From: Methylopila henanensis
GTDB lineage: Bacteria > Pseudomonadota > Alphaproteobacteria > Rhizobiales > Methylopilaceae
Assembly (NCBI RefSeq): GCF_042681025.1
Contig: NZ_JBHUER010000014.1
Coordinates: 23,824-87,823 of the forward strand
Direction of reading: 5' to 3'
Length of the DNA stretch: 64,000 nucleotides
Position numbers and translations under genes: made by a program. The stretch's first letter is position 1; the number at the start of each line of letters is the position of its first letter. The notes under the pieces were generated by a model. The model was not told where the DNA came from. It saw only the letters and a list, made by a program, of their open reading frames with translations, and did no database searches. This document shows positions 26,960 to 34,748 of this stretch, one piece after another.

Positions 26960-27007
26960 CGTCGGCGTTTCCTTCGGGTGATGCGGGGAGCGGGCGTCGA
27001 CGGCGCG

Positions 27008-27916
27008 TCAGAGCGCGCTGGCGATGTCCTGGCCCTCGAAATTGGCGGCGAGGCCCTTCATGGCGTCCTCGTTGATCTCGCCGCCCATGGCCTTGAGGCT
27101 TTCCTCGCGGATCAGCGACATCAGCCCCCGGCGCAGCGCCAGGAACTCCGACGACATGATCAGCGCGGGCTCGCGCGGGCGCGGCAGCGGCACCGCGACC
27201 TCCGCCTTGATGGCGCCGGGCCGGGCGGTCATGACGTAGACCCGGTCCGACAGGAAGATCGCCTCGTCGATGTCGTGGGTGACGAACAGCACCGAGATTT
27301 TCAGCCGCTGCCACATGTTGGTGAGGATCTGCTGCATGATCAGCCGCGTCTGCGCGTCGAGCGCGCCGAAGGGCTCGTCGAGCAGCAGGATGCGCGGGCC
27401 GGTGGCGAGCGCCCGCACGATGCCGACGCGCTGCTTCATGCCGCCGGAGAGCGCGTCCGGATACTGGTTCTCGAACTGCGACAGGCCCGCGAGGCCGAGC
27501 AGGGTGCGCGCCTGCCGCGCGCGTTCGGCGCGGTCGATCCCCTTCATCTTGAGGCCGAACTCGACGTTCTCGCGCACCGTCTTCCAGGGGAACAGCGAGT
27601 ACTGCTGGAAGATCATGCCGCGGTCGGCGCCGGGGCCGTCGATCGGCTTGCCGTCGACGGCGACCGTGCCCGAGGTCGGCTTCAGGAAGCCGGCGAGCGC
27701 GTTCAGCATCGTGGACTTGCCGCAGCCGGACGGGCCAATGATCGACACGAACTCGCCGGGCTCGACGGTGAGCGACACGCCGGAGACGGCGTCGGTCGCG
27801 CCGGCGGCGGTCTCGTAGCGCAGGCCGAAGTCGCGGATCTCGATCCGGCCTCGGGTCGGGGCGGCCTCGCGCGGCGTTTCCATCGTCATGGGGCGCTTCA
27901 GGGGGATCGCGGTCAT
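27008..27916 (-). CDS. ABC transporter ATPase, SsuB/TauB/NrtD type
   Basis: A 302-residue nucleotide-binding subunit. Walker A IGPSGCGKSTMLNALAG, Q-loop FQQYSLFPW, signature LSGGMKQRVGIVRAL, Walker B ILLLDEPFGALD, switch His in FVTHDIDEAIFL. This pattern is typical of nitrate/sulfonate/taurine importers. The C-terminal 40 residues continue past the usual end. ATG 27916 overlaps the permease stop by 4 bases. Confidence 0.9.
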   Translation of the reverse strand: MTAIPLKRPMTMETPREAAPTRGRIEIRDFGLRYETAAGATDAVSGVSLTVEPGEFVSIIGPSGCGKSTMLNALAGFLKPTSGTVAVDGKPIDGPGADRGMIFQQYSLFPWKTVRENVEFGLKMKGIDRAERARQARTLLGLAGLSQFENQYPDALSGGMKQRVGIVRALATGPRILLLDEPFGALDAQTRLIMQQILTNMWQRLKISVLFVTHDIDEAIFLSDRVYVMTARPGAIKAEVAVPLPRPREPALIMSSEFLALRRGLMSLIREESLKAMGGEINEDAMKGLAANFEGQDIASAL

Positions 27917-28803
27917 CGGGCGGCGCTCCAGGGCATGACGAGGCGGCCGACCATGCGGATCGCCCAGCTCGAGGCGAGGCCGAGCGCTCCGATCGAGATC
28001 ATGCCGAGCGCGATGTCCGAATACTGCACCAGGCTGTAGGCCTCCCACGTGAAGTAGCCGATGCCGAACTGGCCCGAGATCATCTCGGCCGCGATCAGCG
28101 ACACCCACGCGACGCCCATGCCGACGGTGAGGCCGGTGAAGATCTGCGGCAGCGTCGCCGGCAGATAGACCTCGCGGAACAGCGCGATCTCCTTGGCGCC
28201 GAGGCAGCGCGCGGCACGCACCAGCACGGGATCGACCGTCGCCATGCCGTGCAGCGTGTTGAGCAGGATGGGGAAGAACGAGCCGAGGAAGGTGATGAAC
28301 ACGATCGACTCCTCGTTCGAGGGCCAGAGCATGATCGCCATCGGCACCCAGGCGATCGCCGGGATCGGCCGCAGCACCTCGGCGACGGGGAAGACCAGCT
28401 CCTTCAGCAGCCGGAACCGGCCCATCAGCAGCCCGAGCGGGATCGCGACCGCCGCGGCGATGAGGAAGCCGTAGAGGATGCGCCGGCAGCTCATGTAGAC
28501 GTGGTCGAAGAAGGCGGAGCTTGCCAGAGCCGTCCGCGCGCTCGCCAGCACGTCGGCGGGCGAGGGCACGTTCATGAAGCGGACGTAGATGTTGACGCGA
28601 TAGGTCGTCAGCAGGTGCCAGGCCAGCACGAACAGCGCGAGCGAGAGCACGCTCAGCGCCGCCGAGCGCAGCGGCAGGCGGGAGAACCGGCTCCGGCGCG
28701 GCGCGGCGGGCGCGCCCCGCCCGGGCGCCGCGCCGGAGCGCGGAGAGGCCGGAGCCGGCGCGGGAGTCCGCTCCAGCGGGGTGGGGAGCGTCGCGCCGGC
28801 CAT
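27913..28803 (-). CDS. ABC transporter permease, SsuC/TauC type
   Basis: A 296-residue permease with about six transmembrane segments and a Pro/Ala/Arg-rich cytosolic N-terminus. The coupling loop is RAARCLGAKEIALFREVYLPATLPQIFTGL (EAAxxxGxxxxxxFxxVxxP type), and PIPAIAWVPMAIMLW is the typical NitT/TauT segment. It pairs with the ATPase and the binding protein on either side; the ligand is unknown. Confidence 0.9.
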   Translation of the reverse strand: MAGATLPTPLERTPAPAPASPRSGAAPGRGAPAAPRRSRFSRLPLRSAALSVLSLALFVLAWHLLTTYRVNIYVRFMNVPSPADVLASARTALASSAFFDHVYMSCRRILYGFLIAAAVAIPLGLLMGRFRLLKELVFPVAEVLRPIPAIAWVPMAIMLWPSNEESIVFITFLGSFFPILLNTLHGMATVDPVLVRAARCLGAKEIALFREVYLPATLPQIFTGLTVGMGVAWVSLIAAEMISGQFGIGYFTWEAYSLVQYSDIALGMISIGALGLASSWAIRMVGRLVMPWSAAR

Positions 28804-28807
28804 GGCC

Positions 28808-30235
28808 TCAGCCCCGCGCGGCTGCGGCGAGCGCGTCGTCGAAGGTGACGACCTTGCCGCCCGAGGACGCCGCGAAGGCGTCGGCGTCCTGCTTCAGCAT
28901 GAAGGGCGCGAGCTCCTTCTTGTCGCCCACGACATAGAACGCCTTGTCCGCGAACAGCTTGATGCCGCGCGCCGTGTCGAAGACGTAGGCGACGTTGATC
29001 GCCGTCCCCTTCGCCTTGTAGTCCTGCAGCGCGCCGAGCGTGCACGAGGCGCTGGAGAACGGCAGGATGTCGCCGTCCTTCACCCAGATCTCGCCGGCCT
29101 TGCGCGGCTCCGCGATCGCGGTCTTGCAGAAGGCGTCCTCGCCCTTGACCTCGTAGTTCGCCGTGCTCTTGACCTCGGCGTCGTAGTCGAGGCCGCGGGC
29201 CTTGTAGGCGGCGCGGATGTAGCCGTCGTTGACCCAGGGGTCGACGTCGAACTCCGACTTGATGCGGTCGAGGCTTTGCAGGACCTTCACGTCCTCCTTC
29301 GCGGCGTCGATCAGCGGGGCCTTAAGGGTCGGGTCGAGCGTCATGATCCCGCCGGGTCCGAGGAAGATGTAGACCACCTCCTTGTCGGTCCCGGTCCATT
29401 CCGAGATTTTCTCGGCGGCCCGCTTCGGGTCTTCCTTGACCCAGGCGTTGGCGTCGAGCACCGCCTGCAGATAGGCGTTGACGATCTCAGGGTGCTTCTC
29501 GGCGAAGTCGGTGCGCACGACCACGCCGTGCCAGGTCGGCAGGTTGGTCTGCACGCCGTCGAACACCTTGCGGGCGAAGCCTCGGAACGGCAGCAACTCG
29601 GCGAAGGGCACGAAGTCGGCGTGGGCGTCGATCTTCTTTTCCTTGAGGTTGGTCGTGCCGACTTCGGGGCTCTGGCTGACGAGCTGGAAGAAGTCCTTCG
29701 GCAGCTTGGCGTCCTGCATCGCCTTCAGCACCATGCCGTGGGCGGCGGAGCCGAAGGGCACGCTGACGACCTTCCCCTTGAGGTCCTCCAGCGCGAAGTA
29801 GGGCGAGTCGTTGTGGACCACGACGCCGTTGCCCGAGCCATAGATGTTGTAGGCGGCGACCGCGATGAGCTGCGACTTCGACTCCGGATTGTTCTGGAAG
29901 GTGTAGCCGTTCACCACCAGCGGATAGTCTCCCATCCCGCCGAACTGCAGCTTGTTGGCCATCATGCCGTTGGTGACGGGCGGGCCGGAGGTGAAGTTCT
30001 GCCAGTCGAGCTTGATCTCGACGCCTTCATACTTGCCGCCCTTGGGCAGATGCTTCTCGAGCAGGCCGAGCTTGCGGATCACGACGCCGGTCGTGACCGT
30101 GTTGGTGGTGGTGTCCTGCGTCCCGATGCCGACGGTGATGGTCTCGGCTCGGGCGGGGCCCGACGCCATGAGGCCAGCCGTGGCGGCGAGCGCCGTGAGG
30201 GAGATTGCGCACCGCGCACGCTTGACTGCCGACAT
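28808..30235 (-). CDS. ABC transporter substrate-binding protein, NitT/TauT type (long form)
   Basis: A 475-residue periplasmic binding protein with a signal peptide ending GPARA. The N-terminal lobe has TVTTGVVIRKLGLLEKHL, MANKLQFGGMGDYPLVVNG and KGKVVSVPFGSAAHGMVLKAM, typical of the NMT1/SsuA superfamily. At 475 residues it is clearly longer than SsuA or TauA (~320); the extra C-terminal part contains two Cys (FCKTA, SCTLG). ATG 30235 was chosen for a GAGG 6 bases upstream. The cargo is probably a sulfonate, sulfur ester or other small anion, but this is inference. Confidence 0.84.
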   Translation of the reverse strand: MSAVKRARCAISLTALAATAGLMASGPARAETITVGIGTQDTTTNTVTTGVVIRKLGLLEKHLPKGGKYEGVEIKLDWQNFTSGPPVTNGMMANKLQFGGMGDYPLVVNGYTFQNNPESKSQLIAVAAYNIYGSGNGVVVHNDSPYFALEDLKGKVVSVPFGSAAHGMVLKAMQDAKLPKDFFQLVSQSPEVGTTNLKEKKIDAHADFVPFAELLPFRGFARKVFDGVQTNLPTWHGVVVRTDFAEKHPEIVNAYLQAVLDANAWVKEDPKRAAEKISEWTGTDKEVVYIFLGPGGIMTLDPTLKAPLIDAAKEDVKVLQSLDRIKSEFDVDPWVNDGYIRAAYKARGLDYDAEVKSTANYEVKGEDAFCKTAIAEPRKAGEIWVKDGDILPFSSASCTLGALQDYKAKGTAINVAYVFDTARGIKLFADKAFYVVGDKKELAPFMLKQDADAFAASSGGKVVTFDDALAAAARG

Positions 30236-30348
30236 CGCCCACCTCGCTTCGAAGAACCAAGCGTCCAATCAGGACCGACGCCTAGGATCATCGAAGCGAC
30301 AGGCGGCCGCTTCAAACGGAGAGGCCGTGCGCTGGTGGATTAGTTGCC

Positions 30349-30384
30349 AAAAAAGAAGGCCTGCCGATCTGAGCGGCAGGCCTT
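30349..30384 (-). terminator. Rho-independent terminator after crp-type gene
   Basis: An 11-bp perfect stem, AAGGCCTGCCG/CGGCAGGCCTT, loop of 7, followed on the minus strand by TCTTTTTT. It separates the Crp/Fnr gene from the ABC binding-protein gene. The intergenic stretch 30236-30590 otherwise holds only a REP copy. Confidence 0.85.
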
Positions 30385-30480
30385 TGCTTTGGTGCGCGGC
30401 GAATGGGCGGCGGGGCGCCGAGAGCGTGAACGCTTCGGGTGGGTTGAGCCGGCGCGTGACCGGTAAGACTGGACCAAGGG

Positions 30481-30572
30481 CGTCATGCCTGGCGGAGCCG
30501 GGCATCCACGACTTGTTGGGGCGTTGCATCCACGCCTAAGGCGTGGATGCCCGCGAAAGCGCGGGCATGACG
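30481..30572. repeat. REP-like paired palindrome, copy 2
   Basis: Same two-part unit as at 26507: CGTCATGCCTGGCGGAGCCGGG half, then an inverted GTGGATGCCCGCGAAAGCGCGGGCATGACG half. It sits just downstream of the crp-type gene stop. Confidence 0.83.
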
Positions 30573-30590
30573 CCGTGGTTCATCACGTCC

Positions 30591-31385
30591 TTAAGCGTCG
30601 CCGCTGCTGCGCATCTGGGACAGCACGTCCGGCCGGCGGATCAGGATGTCCGAGCGCCGCGCCTCGACCACGCCGCGCTCGGCGAGCCGCTTCAGGCTGA
30701 TGGTGACCCACTGCCGGGTGGCGCCGACGAGATGGGCGAGGTCGGCATGGGTGAAGCTCGCCGCGATCAGGACGCCGTCGTCGTCCGGAACGCCGTAGAG
30801 ATCGGCGAGGTGGAGCAGCAGATGGGCCAGCCGCTCAGTGATCGAACGGGTGCCGAGCATCTGCGCCATGGTCGAATAGCACTTGCCCTTGAACACGAGC
30901 CCGTCGATCAGCCCGATCGCGAGCGCGGGAATCTGGGTCGCGAGGTCGCGAAGGGCTGCGCCCGGCAGGTGGACGACGCTCGAATTGCTCGCGGCCATGC
31001 CGGACCAGACGTGTGGCGCGCCGCCGAACACCTCCGGTCCGCCGACGAAGTTGCCCGGATACCAGTAGGCGAGCGTGATCTCGCGGCCGGAGGGGGCGGC
31101 GTAGAACACGCGGATGCGGCCGCTCTCGATCAGGTAGATGCCGTCATGGGGCGAGCCCTGGCTGAACAGCGTGCCGCCGCGGTAGAGCACGCGCTTGCGG
31201 CCGCGCTCCAGCACCTTGCGGCGCTCGCCCTCGGTCAGGCCTTCGAGCAGCGGGCGCTGACGTTGCGCGCCGGGCGTCGTCGTCTGCGCCTCGCCGTCGG
31301 ACAGCAGCAGCGCGGCGGCGGGCGCGGCGATCGCGGGATGAGCGGACTGGAGAGGGGGCCAGGCTACGGCCGTCGATGGTTGCAC
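30591..31385 (-). CDS. Crp/Fnr-family transcriptional regulator
   Basis: A 264-residue regulator with a cyclic-nucleotide-binding-like beta-roll (LYRGGTLFSQGSPHDGIYLIESGRIRVF, GREITLAYWYPGNFVGG) and a C-terminal winged helix (FTHADLAHLVGATRQWVTISLKRLAERGVVE). There is no N-terminal Cys cluster of FNR type, so it is not an obvious iron-sulfur oxygen sensor. The start is the GTG at 31385, with GGAGGA 7 bases upstream. It lies between the HEAT/AprA-like genes and the ABC importer, so it probably controls this cluster. Confidence 0.87.
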   Translation of the reverse strand: MQPSTAVAWPPLQSAHPAIAAPAAALLLSDGEAQTTTPGAQRQRPLLEGLTEGERRKVLERGRKRVLYRGGTLFSQGSPHDGIYLIESGRIRVFYAAPSGREITLAYWYPGNFVGGPEVFGGAPHVWSGMAASNSSVVHLPGAALRDLATQIPALAIGLIDGLVFKGKCYSTMAQMLGTRSITERLAHLLLHLADLYGVPDDDGVLIAASFTHADLAHLVGATRQWVTISLKRLAERGVVEARRSDILIRRPDVLSQMRSSGDA

Positions 31386-31564
31386 GTCACCGTCCTCCGA
31401 AACCCGAATTCGCACTGCAGCAAAACACGGAATGATTCCAATTCAAAGCTTCAAAGTCGTGCAGACTGAGCGCAATTGCGGCGCTTCGCCTTCGGCGGAG
31501 CGCCTTCAATATATCAAATAAATAGATTGAGTCATTTTAATTCCGGGCAGGCGCGCTCCAACGC

Positions 31565-31590
31565 AAAACGCGCCGGCGAGGGCCGGCGCG
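31565..31590 (-). terminator. Rho-independent terminator after HEAT-repeat gene
   Basis: A 9-bp perfect stem CGCGCCGGC/GCCGGCGCG with a 4-base loop, followed by TTTT on the minus strand, about 45 bases after the HEAT-repeat stop. The adjacent AT-rich stretch 31506-31545, unusual in this GC-rich window, is in the crp-type promoter region. Confidence 0.82.
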
Positions 31591-31632
31591 TTCGTCGTTT
31601 CGAGAAGGGGAGGAGCGCCCTGCGGCGACCGG

Positions 31633-32595
31633 TCAGAGCGCCGCGTGGCAGCGTCCCAGCGCCCAGCGGATCATCTTGCGCACGTCCGGATCGGGGTCGT
31701 CCATGGCGCGTTCGAGCGCCGGGATCGCCGCAGGCGAGGCGATCTCGCCAAGGGCCGCGGCGGCCTCCTTGCGCAGGTTCGGGATGTCGCTGTCGAGCAG
31801 GGGCCCGAGCGCGTCGACCGCGCTCTCGGCCTTCAGCCGGCCGAGGGCGTTGGCGGCCTTGATCCGCACCTGCCAGACGTCGTCGCTAAGCGCGTCGATC
31901 AGCGCGACGGTCGCCTCGGGCAGCCGGATCTTGGCGGCGGAGACGGCGGCCTCCTCGCGCACCTGCCAGTGCGGGTCGGACAGGCCCGCGACCAGCGTCG
32001 AGGCACCGGGGCCGCCCGGACGGACGAACACGAGCGCGGACATGGTGGCGCGGCGCACCGTCGGGTCCTCGTCGGACGCGGTCGCGATCAGCGCGGGCAT
32101 CGCCTGCTCGGCTTTCAGCCAGCCGATGACGCCGAGGCCCTCGCGGCGCACCTCCGGGGCCGGGTTGCGCAGAGCCTTGAGCGCCGCCGCGAGCGCGTCC
32201 GGCAGCGTCAGCTCGCGCAGGGCCCGGAGCGCCGCCGCCTGCACGAACGGATCGGAATGCTCGGCGCGCTCGATCAACAGCGGGCCGCAGGACGGCTCCT
32301 TCTTGTCGGCGAGCGACTCCGCCGCCGACATGCGGACGGCCTCGTCCGGGTCCTCGAGCGAGCCGACCAGGCCCTCGACGACCTCCGGACCGTCATGCTC
32401 GTCGAGCGCCTTGGCGGCGGCGGCGCGCACCTCCGGGTCGGGATCGCCCAGCCCCTTCAGCAGCAGCACGATCGCTTCCGGGCCGACCTGCTCCGCAAGC
32501 TCCATCATGGCGACGCGCCGGACGCCGGCGTCCGGATCGGCCGCGCGCTCCTTCAGGTCGTCGAGGTCGTCGTCGAAATCGTCGAAAACGGGCAT
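31633..32595 (-). CDS. HEAT-repeat protein
   Basis: About 320 residues made of roughly ten ~31-residue HEAT-like repeats, such as DPDPEVRAAAAKALDEHDGPEVVEGL, DPDEAVRMSAAESLADKKE and DPDPDVRKMIRWALG. An acidic N-terminus (DDFDDDLDDL) precedes them. Such proteins are scaffolds or assembly partners. ATG 32595 is preferred because the ATG at 32637 lies inside a REP element and GGAG is 9 bases upstream of 32595. It lies downstream of the AprA/AprB-like pair, suggesting a maturation or binding role for that enzyme. Confidence 0.86.
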   Translation of the reverse strand: MPVFDDFDDDLDDLKERAADPDAGVRRVAMMELAEQVGPEAIVLLLKGLGDPDPEVRAAAAKALDEHDGPEVVEGLVGSLEDPDEAVRMSAAESLADKKEPSCGPLLIERAEHSDPFVQAAALRALRELTLPDALAAALKALRNPAPEVRREGLGVIGWLKAEQAMPALIATASDEDPTVRRATMSALVFVRPGGPGASTLVAGLSDPHWQVREEAAVSAAKIRLPEATVALIDALSDDVWQVRIKAANALGRLKAESAVDALGPLLDSDIPNLRKEAAAALGEIASPAAIPALERAMDDPDPDVRKMIRWALGRCHAAL

Positions 32596-32630
32596 GAATT
32601 CGAACTCCGATGGTTCGGCGAAGCTCTCCG

Positions 32631-32724
32631 CCGTCATGCCCGGCGAAGCCGGGCACCCACGACCTTGGGGTCGAGCGCCGCCCCGGCCAAGTCGTGGATA
32701 CCCGCCCTGCGGGCGGGCATGACG
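32631..32724. repeat. REP-like paired palindrome, copy 3
   Basis: CCGTCATGCCCGGCGAAGCCGGGC half and an inverted AAGTCGTGGATACCCGCCCTGCGGGCGGGCATGACG half, between the ferredoxin-like and HEAT-repeat genes. It may form a stable mRNA hairpin that lowers downstream expression. Confidence 0.85.
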
Positions 32725-32731
32725 AGGGGCT

Positions 32732-32965
32732 TCAGCGCAGCAGGTACGGGATGTTGACCTTGACCGCGCCGGTCGGGCAGTCGGCCTCGCAGGGCATGCA
32801 GTACCAGCACTCGTCGTACTTCATGAACGCCTTCTTCCGCCCCTCGTCGATCGCGAGGATGTCGAGCGGGCACACGTCGACGCAGACGGTGCAGCCCTTC
32901 TCGGCGATGCATTTGGCGTCGTCGATGACGACCGCGGCGCTCTTGGCGTGGGTGATGATCGGCAT
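32732..32965 (-). CDS. AprB-like two-[4Fe-4S] ferredoxin
   Basis: A 77-residue protein with two Cys clusters: KCIAEKGCTVCVDVCPLDIL (CxxxxxCxxCxxxCP) and YDECWYCMPCEADCPTGAV (CxxCxxCxxxCP). The ECWYCMPCEADCP form and the order of clusters resemble the beta subunit of adenylylsulfate reductase (ECWECYSC..CP), though without its C-terminal extension. It is 12 bases downstream of the AprA-like flavoprotein and most likely its electron-transfer subunit. Confidence 0.85.
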   Translation of the reverse strand: MPIITHAKSAAVVIDDAKCIAEKGCTVCVDVCPLDILAIDEGRKKAFMKYDECWYCMPCEADCPTGAVKVNIPYLLR

Positions 32966-32977
32966 GGCTCTGTCTCC

Positions 32978-34717
32978 TCACTCGGCCGCGGCCGGCGTCT
33001 TCACGCGGAGCTGGTGGTAGGCGGCCATCTCGTCGGCCTCGACGGGCACGATGTACGGGTCGACCGCGCGCTTGGCGTGGGCCATTTGGCCGTTCTCGTC
33101 CTTGTAGAGGGCGGTGTGGCAGAACCACTCGTCGTCGTTGGTCTCGGGGTGATCGACGCGCAGGTGGTAGAAGCCCCAGCGGCTTTCGGTGCGGTAGAGC
33201 GAGGCCGCCGCCGCCATGTCGGCGCAGTCGAGGATGGTCTGCATCTCGAGCGCGCGCAGCAGCTCGTGCGGGTCGCGGGCGCAGAGCGCCGAGAGGTCGT
33301 CGCGGATCTCGGCGAAGCGGCGCTGGCCGATCCGCATCTTGGCGGTCACCTTCGGCGGCTCGAGATAGTCGTTCACCAGCCGGCGGGTCTTGAACTCCAT
33401 CTCGTGCGGCGTCAGCCCGTCCTCGCGCCGGGTCGGCGCCAACACGCGCTCCTTCTCGGCGGCGAGATAGCCCTCGTCATAGGCCGGGAGGTCGACGCCG
33501 GCGCAGTATTCGGCCGCGTCGGCGCCGGCGATGCCGCCGTTCACGAAAGCGCCCAGCATGTAGTTGTGCGGGACGCTCGCCATGTCGCCGACGGCGTAAA
33601 GGCCGGGCACGGTGGTGCGGGCGAACTCGTCGACCGCGACGCCCGAGGCGGAGTGGCCCGAGCAGAAGCCGATCTCGGAGATGTGCATCTCCACAGGCTG
33701 CTTGCGATAGTCGTTGCCGCGCCGCTCGTGGAACCGGCCGCGCGAGGGCCGCTCGTTGGTGTGCAGGATGGTCTCGATCTCGGAGATCGTCTCCTCGGCG
33801 AGGTGGTCCATCTTGAGGTAGACCGGGCCGTTGCCCGACTGCAGCTCGCGCCAGAACTCCAGCATCATCTGGCCCGACCAGTAGTCGCACTCGATGAAGC
33901 GGTCGCCCTTGTTGTTGGCGGTGTAGCCGCCGAACGGGCCGGTGACGTAGGCGCAGGACGGGCCGTTGTAGTCCTTGATCAGCGGGTTGATCTGGTAGCA
34001 CTCGAGGTTCGCGAGCTCGGCGCCGGCGTGGTAGGCCATGGCGTAGCCGTCGCCGCAGTTGGCGGCGTTCTCGTAGGTGCCGAACATGTAGCCGGAGGCC
34101 GGCAGGCCGAGGCGACCGGCGGCGCCGCAGGCGAGGATCACGGCCTTCGCCTTCACCACCAGGAACTCGGAGGTGCGGGTGTTGACGCCGACCGCGCCGG
34201 CGATGCGGCCGTCCGGCGCCTTCAGCAGCCGGGTCGCCATGTAGCGGTTCGTGACCGCCACCTGCAGGCGGCGGAGCTGCCGGTACAGCACCTTCTTGAC
34301 GTTGTGACCTTCTGGCATCGGCAGCACGTAGGTCCCCATGTGGTGGACCTTGCGCATGTTGTACTCGCCGGAGCCGTCCTTCTCGAACTTCACCCCGAGC
34401 TTGTCGAGGTACTGGATCATCGGGAAGGAGCCGGTGGCGTAGGCCATCACCGCCTTCTGGTTGACGATGCCGTCGTTCGCGACGGTGATCTCCTTCACGT
34501 ACTGCTCGGGCGTGGCGTAGCCCGGCACGACCGCGTTGTTCAGGCCGTCCATGCCCATGGAGATCGCGCCCGAGCGCTTGACGTTGGCCTTCTCCATCAG
34601 GACGACGCGCAGCTTCGGATTTGCTTCCTTGGCCTTGATCGCCGCCATCGGGCCGCCGGTGCCGCCGCCGATGACGAGCAGGTCGGTCTCGATGATCTCG
34701 GTCTTGGGCTCGCTCAT
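32978..34717 (-). CDS. AprA-like FAD-dependent oxidoreductase (fumarate reductase/SdhA superfamily)
   Basis: A 579-residue flavoprotein. The FAD dinucleotide site is LVIGGGTGGPMAAIKAKE, then EKANVKRSGAISMGMDGLNN, the segment resembling the alpha subunit of adenylylsulfate reductase; GLYAVGDMASVPHNYMLGAF is the second FAD contact, and ESRWGFYHLRVDHPETND is the capping C-terminal motif. Paired with an AprB-like ferredoxin and no heme or membrane subunits, so it is not succinate dehydrogenase. No sat gene is in the window. It may oxidise or reduce a sulfur compound or an enoate; substrate unknown. Confidence 0.82.
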   Translation of the reverse strand: MSEPKTEIIETDLLVIGGGTGGPMAAIKAKEANPKLRVVLMEKANVKRSGAISMGMDGLNNAVVPGYATPEQYVKEITVANDGIVNQKAVMAYATGSFPMIQYLDKLGVKFEKDGSGEYNMRKVHHMGTYVLPMPEGHNVKKVLYRQLRRLQVAVTNRYMATRLLKAPDGRIAGAVGVNTRTSEFLVVKAKAVILACGAAGRLGLPASGYMFGTYENAANCGDGYAMAYHAGAELANLECYQINPLIKDYNGPSCAYVTGPFGGYTANNKGDRFIECDYWSGQMMLEFWRELQSGNGPVYLKMDHLAEETISEIETILHTNERPSRGRFHERRGNDYRKQPVEMHISEIGFCSGHSASGVAVDEFARTTVPGLYAVGDMASVPHNYMLGAFVNGGIAGADAAEYCAGVDLPAYDEGYLAAEKERVLAPTRREDGLTPHEMEFKTRRLVNDYLEPPKVTAKMRIGQRRFAEIRDDLSALCARDPHELLRALEMQTILDCADMAAAASLYRTESRWGFYHLRVDHPETNDDEWFCHTALYKDENGQMAHAKRAVDPYIVPVEADEMAAYHQLRVKTPAAAE

Positions 34718-34748
34718 GAGATGTCTCGTCTGGCTCGCGGGGGTCGGT

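Noticed and set aside
31506..31545. FNR box in the AT-rich crp-type promoter
   Set aside because: Only one half-site (ATCAA) fits; the other half does not match TTGAT.
26507..32724. CRISPR array
   Set aside because: Repeats are palindromic, kilobases apart and without regular spacers; they are REP-like elements.
32978..34717. Reading the flavoprotein as succinate dehydrogenase or fumarate reductase
   Set aside because: No SdhB-type three-cluster subunit or membrane cytochrome b nearby; the partner ferredoxin and the KRSGAISMG segment are AprB/AprA-like.
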